A program made the translations under genes and the position numbers. The notes under the pieces were generated by a model. It had not been told where the DNA came from. It ran no database searches and was given only the letters and a program-made list of their open reading frames with translations. From contig JAHAGQ010000045.1 of assembly GCA_018373675.1 (NCBI GenBank), forward strand, positions 1 to 5,289: 5,289 nucleotides of DNA, given 5' to 3'. The DNA comes from Collinsella sp. (GTDB lineage Bacteria > Actinomycetota > Coriobacteriia > Coriobacteriales > Coriobacteriaceae). This document shows positions 1 to 5,190 of the stretch, one piece after another; within the stretch, counting starts at the first letter, position 1; each line of letters opens with the position of its first letter.

Positions 1-73
1 GCGTTTAGCTCAGGGGGAGAGCGCTTCCCTGACACGGAAGAGGTCAGAAGTTCAAATCTTCTAACGCCCACCA
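1..73 (+). tRNA. tRNA-Val (anticodon GAC), first two bases outside the window
   Basis: The cloverleaf can be folded by eye. The 5' acceptor strand GCGTT (1-5) pairs with AACGC of the 3' strand AACGCCC (63-69), which shows that two leading G bases lie before the window. The D stem is GCTC/GAGC (8-11, 19-22). The anticodon stem CTTCC/GGAAG (24-28, 36-40) encloses loop CTGACAC with anticodon GAC at 31-33, which reads GUC and GUU valine codons. The T stem AGAAG/CTTCT (46-50, 58-62) encloses TTCAAAT. The discriminator is A70 and CCA (71-73) is encoded in the DNA. All stems are intact, so the tRNA looks functional. Confidence 0.95.
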
Positions 74-81
74 AATGTTCG

Positions 82-117
82 CAGCTCAGAGGCTATGTCT
101 CTGGGCTGTTTTGTTTT
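82..117 (+). terminator. Rho-independent terminator of the tRNA-Val transcript
   Basis: The arms C-AGCTCAGAG (82-91) and CTCTGGGCT-G (99-108) form a 10-bp stem with one wobble pair around a 7-base loop. The T-rich tail TTTTGTTTT (109-117) follows directly. It starts nine bases after the tRNA CCA end, so it most likely ends the tRNA transcript. Confidence 0.85.
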
Positions 118-355
118 ATGTCGCCAAATCCGCTGGCAGCTCCAACCGCCCAAACAACCACCCCGCCCATGCGCAAAACCGCGTCAGCGACCCAAGCGCC
201 TATCCCGGCTGACCCCGCAGTCAATCAAAACCGCCCCAATAGCCACCGAGGCCGAGACCAACGCGTCTCGAACCCATCCGAGCCGCAACTCCTCAGCAAA
301 ACGCCGCGATGTCTGCGCCCTGCGGTATCCTTGAGCCACTTACACCTACAGCACC

Positions 356-361
356 AAGGAG
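356..361 (+). promoter_or_regulatory. Shine-Dalgarno sequence that fixes the start of the DUF5710 gene
   Basis: AAGGAG lies five bases before the ATG at 367. The reading frame stays open back to an ATG at 118, but that ATG follows the T-tract of the tRNA terminator and has no Shine-Dalgarno sequence. The DUF5710 homology also begins only a few residues after 367, so 367 is preferred. I saw no convincing sigma-70 promoter in 118-355. Confidence 0.75.
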
Positions 362-366
362 CCACC

Positions 367-1053
367 ATGCGCACCGAGCTCGATGTCCCCTTTTCGCACA
401 AAGAAGAAGCCAAGGCGCTGGGCGCCAAATGGGACCGGACCAAGAAGATCTGGTATGTGCCCAGCGGCGTCAACCCCGAGCCCTTTGCCGAGTGGCTGCC
501 CGGTGTTGACCGATCCGACCCCTCAGCGCCGTATATATATCTAGTACTGAGCAAGCGCGAGTGCTGGAAGTGTCACAAAGAGACCTCGGTCGCGGCCTTC
601 GGCATTCCTTATCGAGCCGATAACGACGAGAGCACCGCCATCGCGCACGCGCCCAACGAAGCCGGGCACATTGCCATCGACACGGCCAACGCCAACGCAC
701 TCGCCATCGTGCCCGCTCTTGGCTGCGTGCCGGGCGAGATCCGCGACTACCTTCATAAGCGCTGCGGCTACAAGCCCGTAGGCGCGCGAGCCTCCAAAGC
801 CCCGTCGCTCGGCAACACGTGCACCAGTTGCGACGCGCTGCAAGGCAGCCGCTATCTGTTCGAGGAGCCCTCGTCCCCGTTTGCCCTCACTGCCATCAAC
901 AAGCTGCCGGCACTGGAGTTTATACGCGTCGAAGTTGCCGGCGTCTTTGGCGTCCCGGCCACGCGTACCGACTTTGACCAGGCGCTCTTTACCTGGGCAC
1001 GCGACCATCACGCCGAGTTCCACAAGCAACTCGGTGAGGGGATTTATTTGTAG
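367..1053 (+). CDS. DUF5710 domain protein with two CxxC pairs, 228 residues
   Basis: Residues 5-45 (LDVPFSHKEEAKALGAKWD, then IWYVPSGV and a final FAEWLP) match the DUF5710 pattern. DUF5710 is a short domain found alone or in plasmid and mobile-element primases and DNA-processing proteins. Its biochemical role is not established. The rest holds CWKC (66-69) and CTSC (152-155), the two halves of a probable split zinc site, plus unpaired cysteines at 120 and 133. No signal peptide or membrane helix is evident, so it is probably cytoplasmic. The start is set by AAGGAG five bases upstream. The 249 bases in frame before it (118-366) translate to low-complexity Pro/Ala/Thr-rich sequence and are treated as non-coding. 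The gene converges on a small CxxC protein gene, with a 37-base gap and no clear terminator between them. A metal- or nucleic-acid-binding role is inference. Confidence 0.85.
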   Translation: MRTELDVPFSHKEEAKALGAKWDRTKKIWYVPSGVNPEPFAEWLPGVDRSDPSAPYIYLVLSKRECWKCHKETSVAAFGIPYRADNDESTAIAHAPNEAGHIAIDTANANALAIVPALGCVPGEIRDYLHKRCGYKPVGARASKAPSLGNTCTSCDALQGSRYLFEEPSSPFALTAINKLPALEFIRVEVAGVFGVPATRTDFDQALFTWARDHHAEFHKQLGEGIYL

Positions 1054-1090
1054 AGGCAAGAGACACTCGCAGCCAACTCCTCTGCATCAC

Positions 1091-1375
1091 CTATCCCTCG
1101 TCGCCGGCGTCGTACACGATATCGAGGCCACAAACAGAGCATTTCTCCGAATACACCGGCATATGAACGCCTGTCCGTTTTCTCACTTCGTCGCTAAGTC
1201 TGTCGCGCGCATCGATGAACCGAATGTCGAGGCACGGTATTTGCGAGCCGCAGCAAGGACAGGCGACAGCAAACGACCCGCAATCAACTTCTACGCTCGG
1301 AAACATGTTGTTGTCTATAAGGGCACACGGCAGTTTTCCGTACTTCCCCATCGCAATATCGCCTCGCCAGCTCAC
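1091..1375 (-). CDS. Small CPCC/CSVC zinc-ribbon-like protein, about 94 residues, function unknown
   Basis: I do not recognise the family. Counting from the GTG at 1375, CPCC is at residues 39-42 and CSVC at 79-82. Both are followed by glycine (CPCCG, CSVCG), the typical look of two zinc knuckles forming one ribbon. The C-terminus is short and acidic (YDAGDEG). The GTG at 1375 has GGGGAG five bases upstream and is preferred. The frame is open back to another GTG at 1447, which has no Shine-Dalgarno sequence and would add 24 residues; an ATG at 1351 is also possible. The gene lies downstream of, and in the same direction as, the 1498-1914 gene, so the two may be cotranscribed. Its strand is supported by the paired CxxCG motifs; the plus-strand frames here lack recognisable domains. 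Confidence 0.65.
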   Translation of the reverse strand: MSWRGDIAMGKYGKLPCALIDNNMFPSVEVDCGSFAVACPCCGSQIPCLDIRFIDARDRLSDEVRKRTGVHMPVYSEKCSVCGLDIVYDAGDEG

Positions 1376-1380
1376 GCTCG

Positions 1381-1386
1381 CTCCCC
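1381..1386 (-). promoter_or_regulatory. Shine-Dalgarno sequence supporting the GTG start at 1375
   Basis: The minus strand reads GAGAGGGGAG, then five bases, then GTG at 1375. No comparable site precedes the longer alternative start at 1447. This favours a 94-residue product, although the extra 24 codons remain open. Confidence 0.5.
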
Positions 1387-1497
1387 TCTCGCTATACAAA
1401 TCAGGAAGAGCATGCACCGGCAGGCGTGCGCGAGATTGCATCGCCACGCGATCCGATCAAACAACACGATCGTAAAAGACCGCCAAAGCCAAATACG

Positions 1498-1914
1498 CTA
1501 ATACGGCAGAAGCCCCGCCTTTTCACGCTTCTTTTCCGAGCGATCGAACTCAATGCGATGGGCCTCAAGAAACACCGTATTGGGTCCAAACCATCCGTTT
1601 TCGAGCTCGAACCGCTCAACAAACGCAAGGCCGAGCACCTTATAGCTCACCTCGGTTGCAAGTATGACTCCGACTGGGACGCCACATTCCATGCAGTTGA
1701 GCATTTTACGGTTGTGATTCTGGTCTCGAAAACCAACGGTGCCCGGCGCTTGAACCGAGTACTTAATGACCCACGTACCGTCATCCAAATAGAGCGGAGG
1801 CACATCGTTGATGCTCTCGGTTTGCCGCTGGCGCGCTTGTACCCCGCTACCCCACTCCCCTGTATACTGATGTAGCACGTGTTTCATCCGGGCTTGTTGG
1901 ACCGGGTTGTTCAT
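1498..1914 (-). CDS. Hypothetical protein with a CMECG motif, up to 138 residues
   Basis: The family is not recognised. The protein has one CxxC pair (C74 and C77 counted from the ATG at 1914), then an aliphatic stretch (VPVGVILATEV), an aromatic stretch (FELENGWFGPNTVF) and a charged C-terminus (RSEKKREKAG). With only one cysteine pair it would need a second ligand pair or a partner to hold zinc. The start is uncertain: the ATGs at 1914 and 1887 and a GTG at 1803 are in frame, and none has a good Shine-Dalgarno sequence. A start at 1914 or 1887 would place the probable promoter of the divergent 1926 gene inside this coding region. The stop is TAG at 1498-1500, and the next minus-strand gene follows 122 bases on. 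The gene is judged real from its CxxCG motif and ordinary composition. Confidence 0.55.
   Translation of the reverse strand: MNNPVQQARMKHVLHQYTGEWGSGVQARQRQTESINDVPPLYLDDGTWVIKYSVQAPGTVGFRDQNHNRKMLNCMECGVPVGVILATEVSYKVLGLAFVERFELENGWFGPNTVFLEAHRIEFDRSEKKREKAGLLPY
1861..1868 (+). promoter_or_regulatory. Possible extended -10 promoter for the 1926 gene
   Basis: TGTATACT contains TATACT (1863-1868), a good -10 match with TG directly before it. No -35 at 16-18 bases is convincing; TTGTAC at 1837-1842 leaves a 20-base spacer. Transcription from about 1875 would give a leader of about 50 bases ending in GGGAGGG and the GTG start. The site lies inside the longest form of the divergent minus-strand gene. 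Confidence 0.35.
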
Positions 1915-1925
1915 GGGAGGGTCTT

Positions 1926-2417
1926 GTGGCTGTTTCGAATTCGCCTAAGGGAAGCGTTTCTTCTTCGTCCATCAAGCCGGTGACGCGCAAGGCCGTGCGC
2001 TGCCAGCGCGAGGTCGCCTGGCTTGTCACGCAGGCAGCGGGCAGACTCGTGGCGAGCACGGAGGACATCAATGCTCCCACACCGAGCTTTGTGCTGGCAG
2101 CGGCGCTGGATCGAGTACGCCAGCTGGAGCTCGCCGCACAGGATGCCAGCGGCCACCTCGACTACCAGAATGTTATGGCGCCCGACCTGCAAACGTTCTG
2201 CCACATGGCCAAGTTGCCTGCCGCACCCAATACGCTTTCGGACGCAGGCTACATGTTTACGCTTTCGGGCGCGGACCTTATCCGCGACATCTATGCATAC
2301 TGCAGCGAGCTCGCCGAGCGCCACGTCTTTGACATGGCTGAAGTCAAACCGGGATATGTCATCAAGCTGGTTCTTAGGCTGTTCTTGATGGACGGGTTCG
2401 GGGCCATGCCGGCGTAA
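1926..2417 (+). CDS. Hypothetical protein of 163 residues, mainly helical
   Basis: No known family is recognised. Translation starts at GTG 1926, with GGGAGGG (1915-1921) four bases upstream, and ends at TAA 2415-2417. The N-terminus is serine- and lysine-rich (SNSPKGSVSSSSIKPVTRKA) and probably flexible. The middle looks like amphipathic helices (SFVLAAALDRVRQLELAAQ, about residues 53-71; LIRDIYAYCSELAERHVFDM, about 118-137). The end is KPGYVIKLVLRLFLMDGFGAMPA, hydrophobic but too broken by charge to be a clear membrane anchor. There is no signal peptide and no CxxC motif, unlike its neighbours. It diverges from the 1498-1914 gene and converges on the AlbA_2 gene 100 bases further on, so it is probably transcribed alone. 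Confidence 0.7.
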   Translation: MAVSNSPKGSVSSSSIKPVTRKAVRCQREVAWLVTQAAGRLVASTEDINAPTPSFVLAAALDRVRQLELAAQDASGHLDYQNVMAPDLQTFCHMAKLPAAPNTLSDAGYMFTLSGADLIRDIYAYCSELAERHVFDMAEVKPGYVIKLVLRLFLMDGFGAMPA

Positions 2418-2517
2418 GCCGAGTCTTCAGCATCACCGTCGACTGAGCAACAACCGCTTTACCTTAGTGGGCGCCAATTGAGGGTCGATTATTGGGTCGC
2501 CTCGTCCACTAGCGCAT

Positions 2518-3990
2518 TTATTCCACGCGCTCTGACAGTCGATACTTGCGGTTGCGGCTCGTCGCCGGCGCCGTGGGCTCAAGCTCACCCTGCTTAATGA
2601 GCGCATTGACGCGTGCCCTAACCTGGGAAACCGTGAGTCCCGTGCGCTCCGCCAGTTCGCGCGTCCCCAATTCGCCGTAGCGCTTGAGTGCCGTCATAAT
2701 CAAGTCCCCGCCATGATCGACAGGCTCAACCTTTGAACGGTAAAGTACGACCTTGAACCGATCGAACCCCGGGCAGAACAGGGGCTCTACCAGACCATGC
2801 GCGCGCATGGCATCGATCATCATCGGGATGCCCGAGCCATTGCCCTCAGCCGGCGAGCCTGCGCCATCCGGCAGCGGGACAATCGACATGAGTTTCACGA
2901 GCGTCGCGTTACGACATCGGGAGCTGCCGTCAAACAAGTTCTCGCGAGTCTTTCCCCCGTAAAGGCCGCCAGGATTCGTCACCTCGACACGGTCGTCAAA
3001 GACGTCGACGGCAATCGATTGTCCACAGAACCGATCCCCGTATTCTCGATGGATTACAGCGTTGGCGATTGCCTCGCGCAGAACCTCCTCGGGAATCTCC
3101 AGCGAGTCGACACGCGAGACGCCTTGGACGGTCGAGGTGCGGCGCAAATTCTTGGCGACAGCCGCGACGGCATCCAAAACCATCTCGCCCAACGTTCCCT
3201 CGCAGATTGTGCGGTCCATAAACCTTAGCGGCCCCGCAGTGCCCTTCTGAGTTCCCGCATGGACAGCCACGTCAATGAAGAGCTTGGGATAGAACTGCTG
3301 AGGGTAAACGCCCGCCGCTAGGAGTCCGGCCTTGGTAACATTGCCCTGGGAGTCGAGGAGGTTCAGACGCTCCATCTTTGTCTTCTTGTCCGCCGCACCG
3401 CGCATCGCTCGAGGCGTCAACGAATAGGCACGCTCTATCGTACGGTCGACCAGGGCATCGTCAAGATCGTCCACGCCTGCACCAGGCACCGCATCGCGAT
3501 CGCTGAGGCTCGTCCGCTCGTATGACGACAAGGACAGGACCTCGGTCGACGAAAGCGGCACGTCTTTGTCGTCGATACGTTTGTAGCTGCCGCCTTGGGC
3601 GCCCCGCTCAATTACATAGCAAGGCTTGCTCGACGGGTCGAGCTCCTCGATCGTGATGACGAGAACAACGGCACCCCGAAGCTCCACGCGCTCGATCGTG
3701 TATTTGGGCGGATTGGCCAGCTTTCCTCGACCGCCGGCATCGCCCATGCCCGCCACGAATTGGTTGAGCACTTTCTCGGTCTCAAAGTTTGCAACTGGGA
3801 CAAAGCCCGCGCGCTCGCTCACTCCGAGTACGATGATGCCGCCGGCGGTGTTTGCGAAAGCGCTGACCGTTTCCCATACGTCGTGGGAAAGCGTCGTGGC
3901 GCTCTCCTTCACTTCGACGTTAAGATCGTCCGAGCCCATGCGCCTTAAAGACTCGAGCAAACCGGTCAGTTCGTTTTCGTTCACCTGCAC
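2518..3990 (-). CDS. AlbA_2 (Schlafen-type) ATP-binding protein with C-terminal winged helix
   Basis: Residues 20-140 form an AlbA_2/Schlafen-like domain with the typical EVKES (26-30) and FANTAGGIIVLGV (45-57). Residues about 300-420 resemble the HATPase_c_4 domain often annotated as RecG-like: EVLREAIANAVIHREYGD (302-319) carries the Glu/Asn N-box, followed by NPGGL (339-343) and the glycine loop GNGSGIP (383-389). Residues about 428-487 form a winged helix (MTALKRYGELGTRELAERTGLTVSQVRARVNAL). The order and the length of 488-490 residues are usual for this large family of predicted regulators and defence-associated proteins, most of them uncharacterised. The first GTG (3990) is only one base from the AAAGGA site, so the GTG at 3984 is the more likely start, giving 488 residues. 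All motifs appear intact. The repeat array upstream makes DNA binding and autoregulation attractive, but this is inference. Confidence 0.9.
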   Translation of the reverse strand: MQVNENELTGLLESLRRMGSDDLNVEVKESATTLSHDVWETVSAFANTAGGIIVLGVSERAGFVPVANFETEKVLNQFVAGMGDAGGRGKLANPPKYTIERVELRGAVVLVITIEELDPSSKPCYVIERGAQGGSYKRIDDKDVPLSSTEVLSLSSYERTSLSDRDAVPGAGVDDLDDALVDRTIERAYSLTPRAMRGAADKKTKMERLNLLDSQGNVTKAGLLAAGVYPQQFYPKLFIDVAVHAGTQKGTAGPLRFMDRTICEGTLGEMVLDAVAAVAKNLRRTSTVQGVSRVDSLEIPEEVLREAIANAVIHREYGDRFCGQSIAVDVFDDRVEVTNPGGLYGGKTRENLFDGSSRCRNATLVKLMSIVPLPDGAGSPAEGNGSGIPMMIDAMRAHGLVEPLFCPGFDRFKVVLYRSKVEPVDHGGDLIMTALKRYGELGTRELAERTGLTVSQVRARVNALIKQGELEPTAPATSRNRKYRLSERVE

Positions 3991-3991
3991 G

Positions 3992-3998
3992 TCCTTTC
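3992..3998 (-). promoter_or_regulatory. Shine-Dalgarno sequence of the AlbA_2 gene
   Basis: The minus strand reads GAAAGGA, then C, GTG (3990), CAG, GTG (3984). The spacing is one base to the first GTG and seven to the second. Seven is near the optimum, so the start at 3984 is favoured. Confidence 0.65.
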
Positions 3999-4037
3999 GC
4001 TCGGTTCTGCGAAGAATGCCGCGAATAGATTTCCTTC

Positions 4038-4117
4038 GTCTCTCAGTTATCTCTCGTAATTATCTCTCATCTCTCAGTTATCTCTCATATTAGAGATGAG
4101 TGAGAGATGAGAGATAA
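4038..4117. repeat. Repeat array A: tandem TATCTCTCA units ending in a 26-bp palindrome
   Basis: Units of the type TATCTCTCA start at 4038 (GTCTCTCA variant), 4048, 4061, 4068 and 4079 on the plus strand. They continue as inverted units TAGAGATG (4091-4098), TGAGAGATG (4101-4109) and TGAGAGATA (4108-4116). The 4060-4085 arm and the 4092-4117 arm are inverted copies with two mismatches in 26 positions around the 6-base loop CATATT. The array ends 48 bases before the AlbA_2 gene. It is not a terminator, because no T-tract follows on either strand. Its position and repeated unit fit a multi-site operator. A small mobile palindrome is the main alternative. Confidence 0.85.
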
Positions 4118-4131
4118 GATGTCTGCCATCT

Positions 4132-4189
4132 GTTTCATTGAAACATGTTTTTGCTGGTAAAACAATCTGTATTGAGACAATACCATGGT
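4132..4189. repeat. Cluster of short perfect dyads between the two arrays
   Basis: Four perfect inverted repeats lie close together: GTTTCATTGAAAC (4132-4144), AAACATGTTT (4141-4150, overlapping the first), GTATTGAGACAATAC (4169-4183) and ACCATGGT (4182-4189). They do not share the TCTCTC unit of the flanking arrays. They could be operators for a second regulator or part of the promoter region. No confident -10/-35 pair was found on either strand here. Confidence 0.5.
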
Positions 4190-4212
4190 TGCCTGTCTCT
4201 TTGCAGCATTGC

Positions 4213-4281
4213 TATCTCTCATATTTATCTCTCATCTTCCTGTTATCTCTCATATTAGAGACGAATGAGAGACGAGAGATA
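4213..4281. repeat. Repeat array B: diverged second copy of the TATCTCTCA palindrome
   Basis: TATCTCTCA-type units start at 4213, 4226 and 4244 on the plus strand. Inverted units follow in 4257-4281 (AGAGACG, TGAGAGACG, CGAGAGATA). Arms 4226-4250 and 4257-4281 face each other around the same CATATT loop as array A, but with about seven differences in 25 positions, three of them G-T wobbles. The 20 bases GTTATCTCTCATATTAGAGA (4242-4261) are identical to 4077-4096 in array A, 165 bases away. The core is conserved while the outer arms have drifted. Confidence 0.8.
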
Positions 4282-4332
4282 CGTGAGTGATGGACGAGCG
4301 AGGATTTTCGGACGGTCGGGAATTCCCTCAAA

Positions 4333-4369
4333 TAAAAAACGGGGCCGGCCTTACGCCGAGCCCCGTTTT
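4333..4369 (-). terminator. Rho-independent terminator downstream of the EIIC gene
   Basis: On the minus strand AAAACGGGGC (4369-4360) pairs with GCCCCGTTTT (4345-4336). An inner CGGC/GCCG extension and one bulged base give a long GC-rich stem with a 5-base loop, followed by GTTTTTTATTT. It begins about 45 bases after the EIIC stop codon. The A-rich flank means it could also work on the plus strand, but no plus-strand gene leads into it. Confidence 0.9.
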
Positions 4370-4414
4370 CAAACGGTCAGTTAGTTATCCAGCACGCGAG
4401 CATATCGGCCAGCA

Positions 4415-5109
4415 TTAAGCCGCCGCGAACACTCCCAATCCGGTTCCAACGATGCAGATTGCAAAGATGCCCAGGATAATCCAAATGGTCTTGACGCCCT
4501 TCTTATAGAGAGCAACGCAAGCGAAGGTTGCCAGCAAGGGCAGCAGACCGGGGAAGATCGAATCGAACAAATCCTGCAGGACAATCTCCGAACCACCCAC
4601 GTCAAAGGTCAAAGCAGTGGACAGTGAGACCTGTGCCGCAATCATGGCGCCGATAACGGTCATTCCGAGGACACCGGCAGCATGCGTCATGCAAGACATA
4701 AGGTTGTTCTCTTCGGACTGCTGCAGGAACTTTGTTCCCAGGTCGTAACCCAGATGGACTGCGACGATACGCGTTGCAAAGTTAATCACGGAGTAGAGAA
4801 GGAAGACGGAGACGGGAAGGGCGAGCACGACGGCAGTAGCCGTGCCCGTACCCGTAATGACGGCAAACGCGCAGCCAAGCACGCCGGAGGCATAGACCTC
4901 GGGAGGAACCGCCGCGCCGACCATGATGGCGCCCATGAACATGGACTCCAAAGCAGCGCCGACGATAACGCCCTGCTGGACATCGCCAAGGATCAAGCCG
5001 ACAAACAGGCTCGCAAACAGCGGACGACCAAGCATCGTAATGCCAAATGCCTGCTCGTCCATAGACGCCATAATGCGACCAGCGCAACTAGGAGGTACTG
5101 GGCAACTAT
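4415..5109 (-). pseudogene. PTS mannose/fructose/sorbose-family EIIC, broken at the 5' end
   Basis: This family forms the membrane channel of a sugar phosphotransferase system, working with EIID, EIIB and EIIA. The open frame 5071-4415 carries the family signature: GRPLFASLFVGLILGD, then ALESMFMGAIMVGAAVPPE, then further hydrophobic helices to the C-terminus, 218 residues. Family members usually have about 250 or more and begin with a helix ending in ALWAGI. Here that helix is readable only in another frame (QYLLVALVALW, 5100-5068), which switches near 5070 to the frame of ASMDEQAFGI. That upstream frame has no ATG, GTG or TTG between the preceding gene's stop and the helix, and the ATGs at 5071 and 5062 lack a Shine-Dalgarno sequence. 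No EIIA, EIIB or EIID gene is in the window, and a terminator follows immediately where EIID would be expected. An orphaned, inactivated gene is the best reading; a short functional form from 5071 is less likely. Confidence 0.7.
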
Positions 5110-5130
5110 TCTGATTAACCCCAGAAATAA

Positions 5131-5169
5131 GCCTGTAGGCGAGACGTTCAGAACAGCTCGCCTACAGGC
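5131..5169 (-). terminator. Perfect 13-bp hairpin, probable terminator of the edge gene
   Basis: GCCTGTAGGCGAG (5131-5143) and CTCGCCTACAGGC (5157-5169) are exact inverted copies around a 13-base spacer. On the minus strand the hairpin begins 21 bases after the TAA of the 5191-5289 gene and is followed by TTATTT, a weak U-tract. A regulatory or recombination site is possible, but the placement after a stop codon favours termination. Confidence 0.55.
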
Positions 5170-5190
5170 AACAGCAGCAATTTGAAAGGA

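Noticed and set aside
118..366. N-terminal extension of the DUF5710 reading frame back to ATG 118
   Set aside because: It is Pro/Ala/Thr-rich and low in complexity, begins at the end of the tRNA terminator T-tract and has no Shine-Dalgarno sequence, while 367 has AAGGAG at good spacing.
541..1059. Long minus-strand open frame opposite the DUF5710 gene
   Set aside because: It is a shadow of the GC-rich plus-strand gene: no motif, no ribosome binding site, and it overlaps a protein with a recognisable domain.
1401..1497. Possible single frameshifted gene joining 1498-1914 with 1091-1447
   Set aside because: Translation past the TAG at 1498 in the upstream frame gives no sensible continuation, and the downstream gene has its own Shine-Dalgarno sequence and start.
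1426..1875. Plus-strand open frame of 149 codons opposite the 1498-1914 gene
   Set aside because: The minus-strand translation has a CMECG motif and more natural composition; the plus-strand product has no motif and no Shine-Dalgarno sequence.
2464..2512. Dyad TTAGTGGGCG / CGTCCACTAG in the convergent gap, as a terminator
   Set aside because: The stem is about 10 bp with two wobbles around a 29-base loop and no T-tract follows; too weak to call. No other terminator was seen between the two convergent genes.
3595..4093. Plus-strand open frames opposite the start of the AlbA_2 gene
   Set aside because: They are shadows of a gene with clear AlbA_2 motifs, and one runs into the repeat array.
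4038..4281. CRISPR array
   Set aside because: The units are 9 bases at irregular spacing and in both orientations, without uniform repeats and spacers, and no cas gene is near.
4318..4327. Perfect 10-bp palindrome GGGAATTCCC
   Set aside because: A single short palindrome next to the terminator, with no partner site or context; likely chance.
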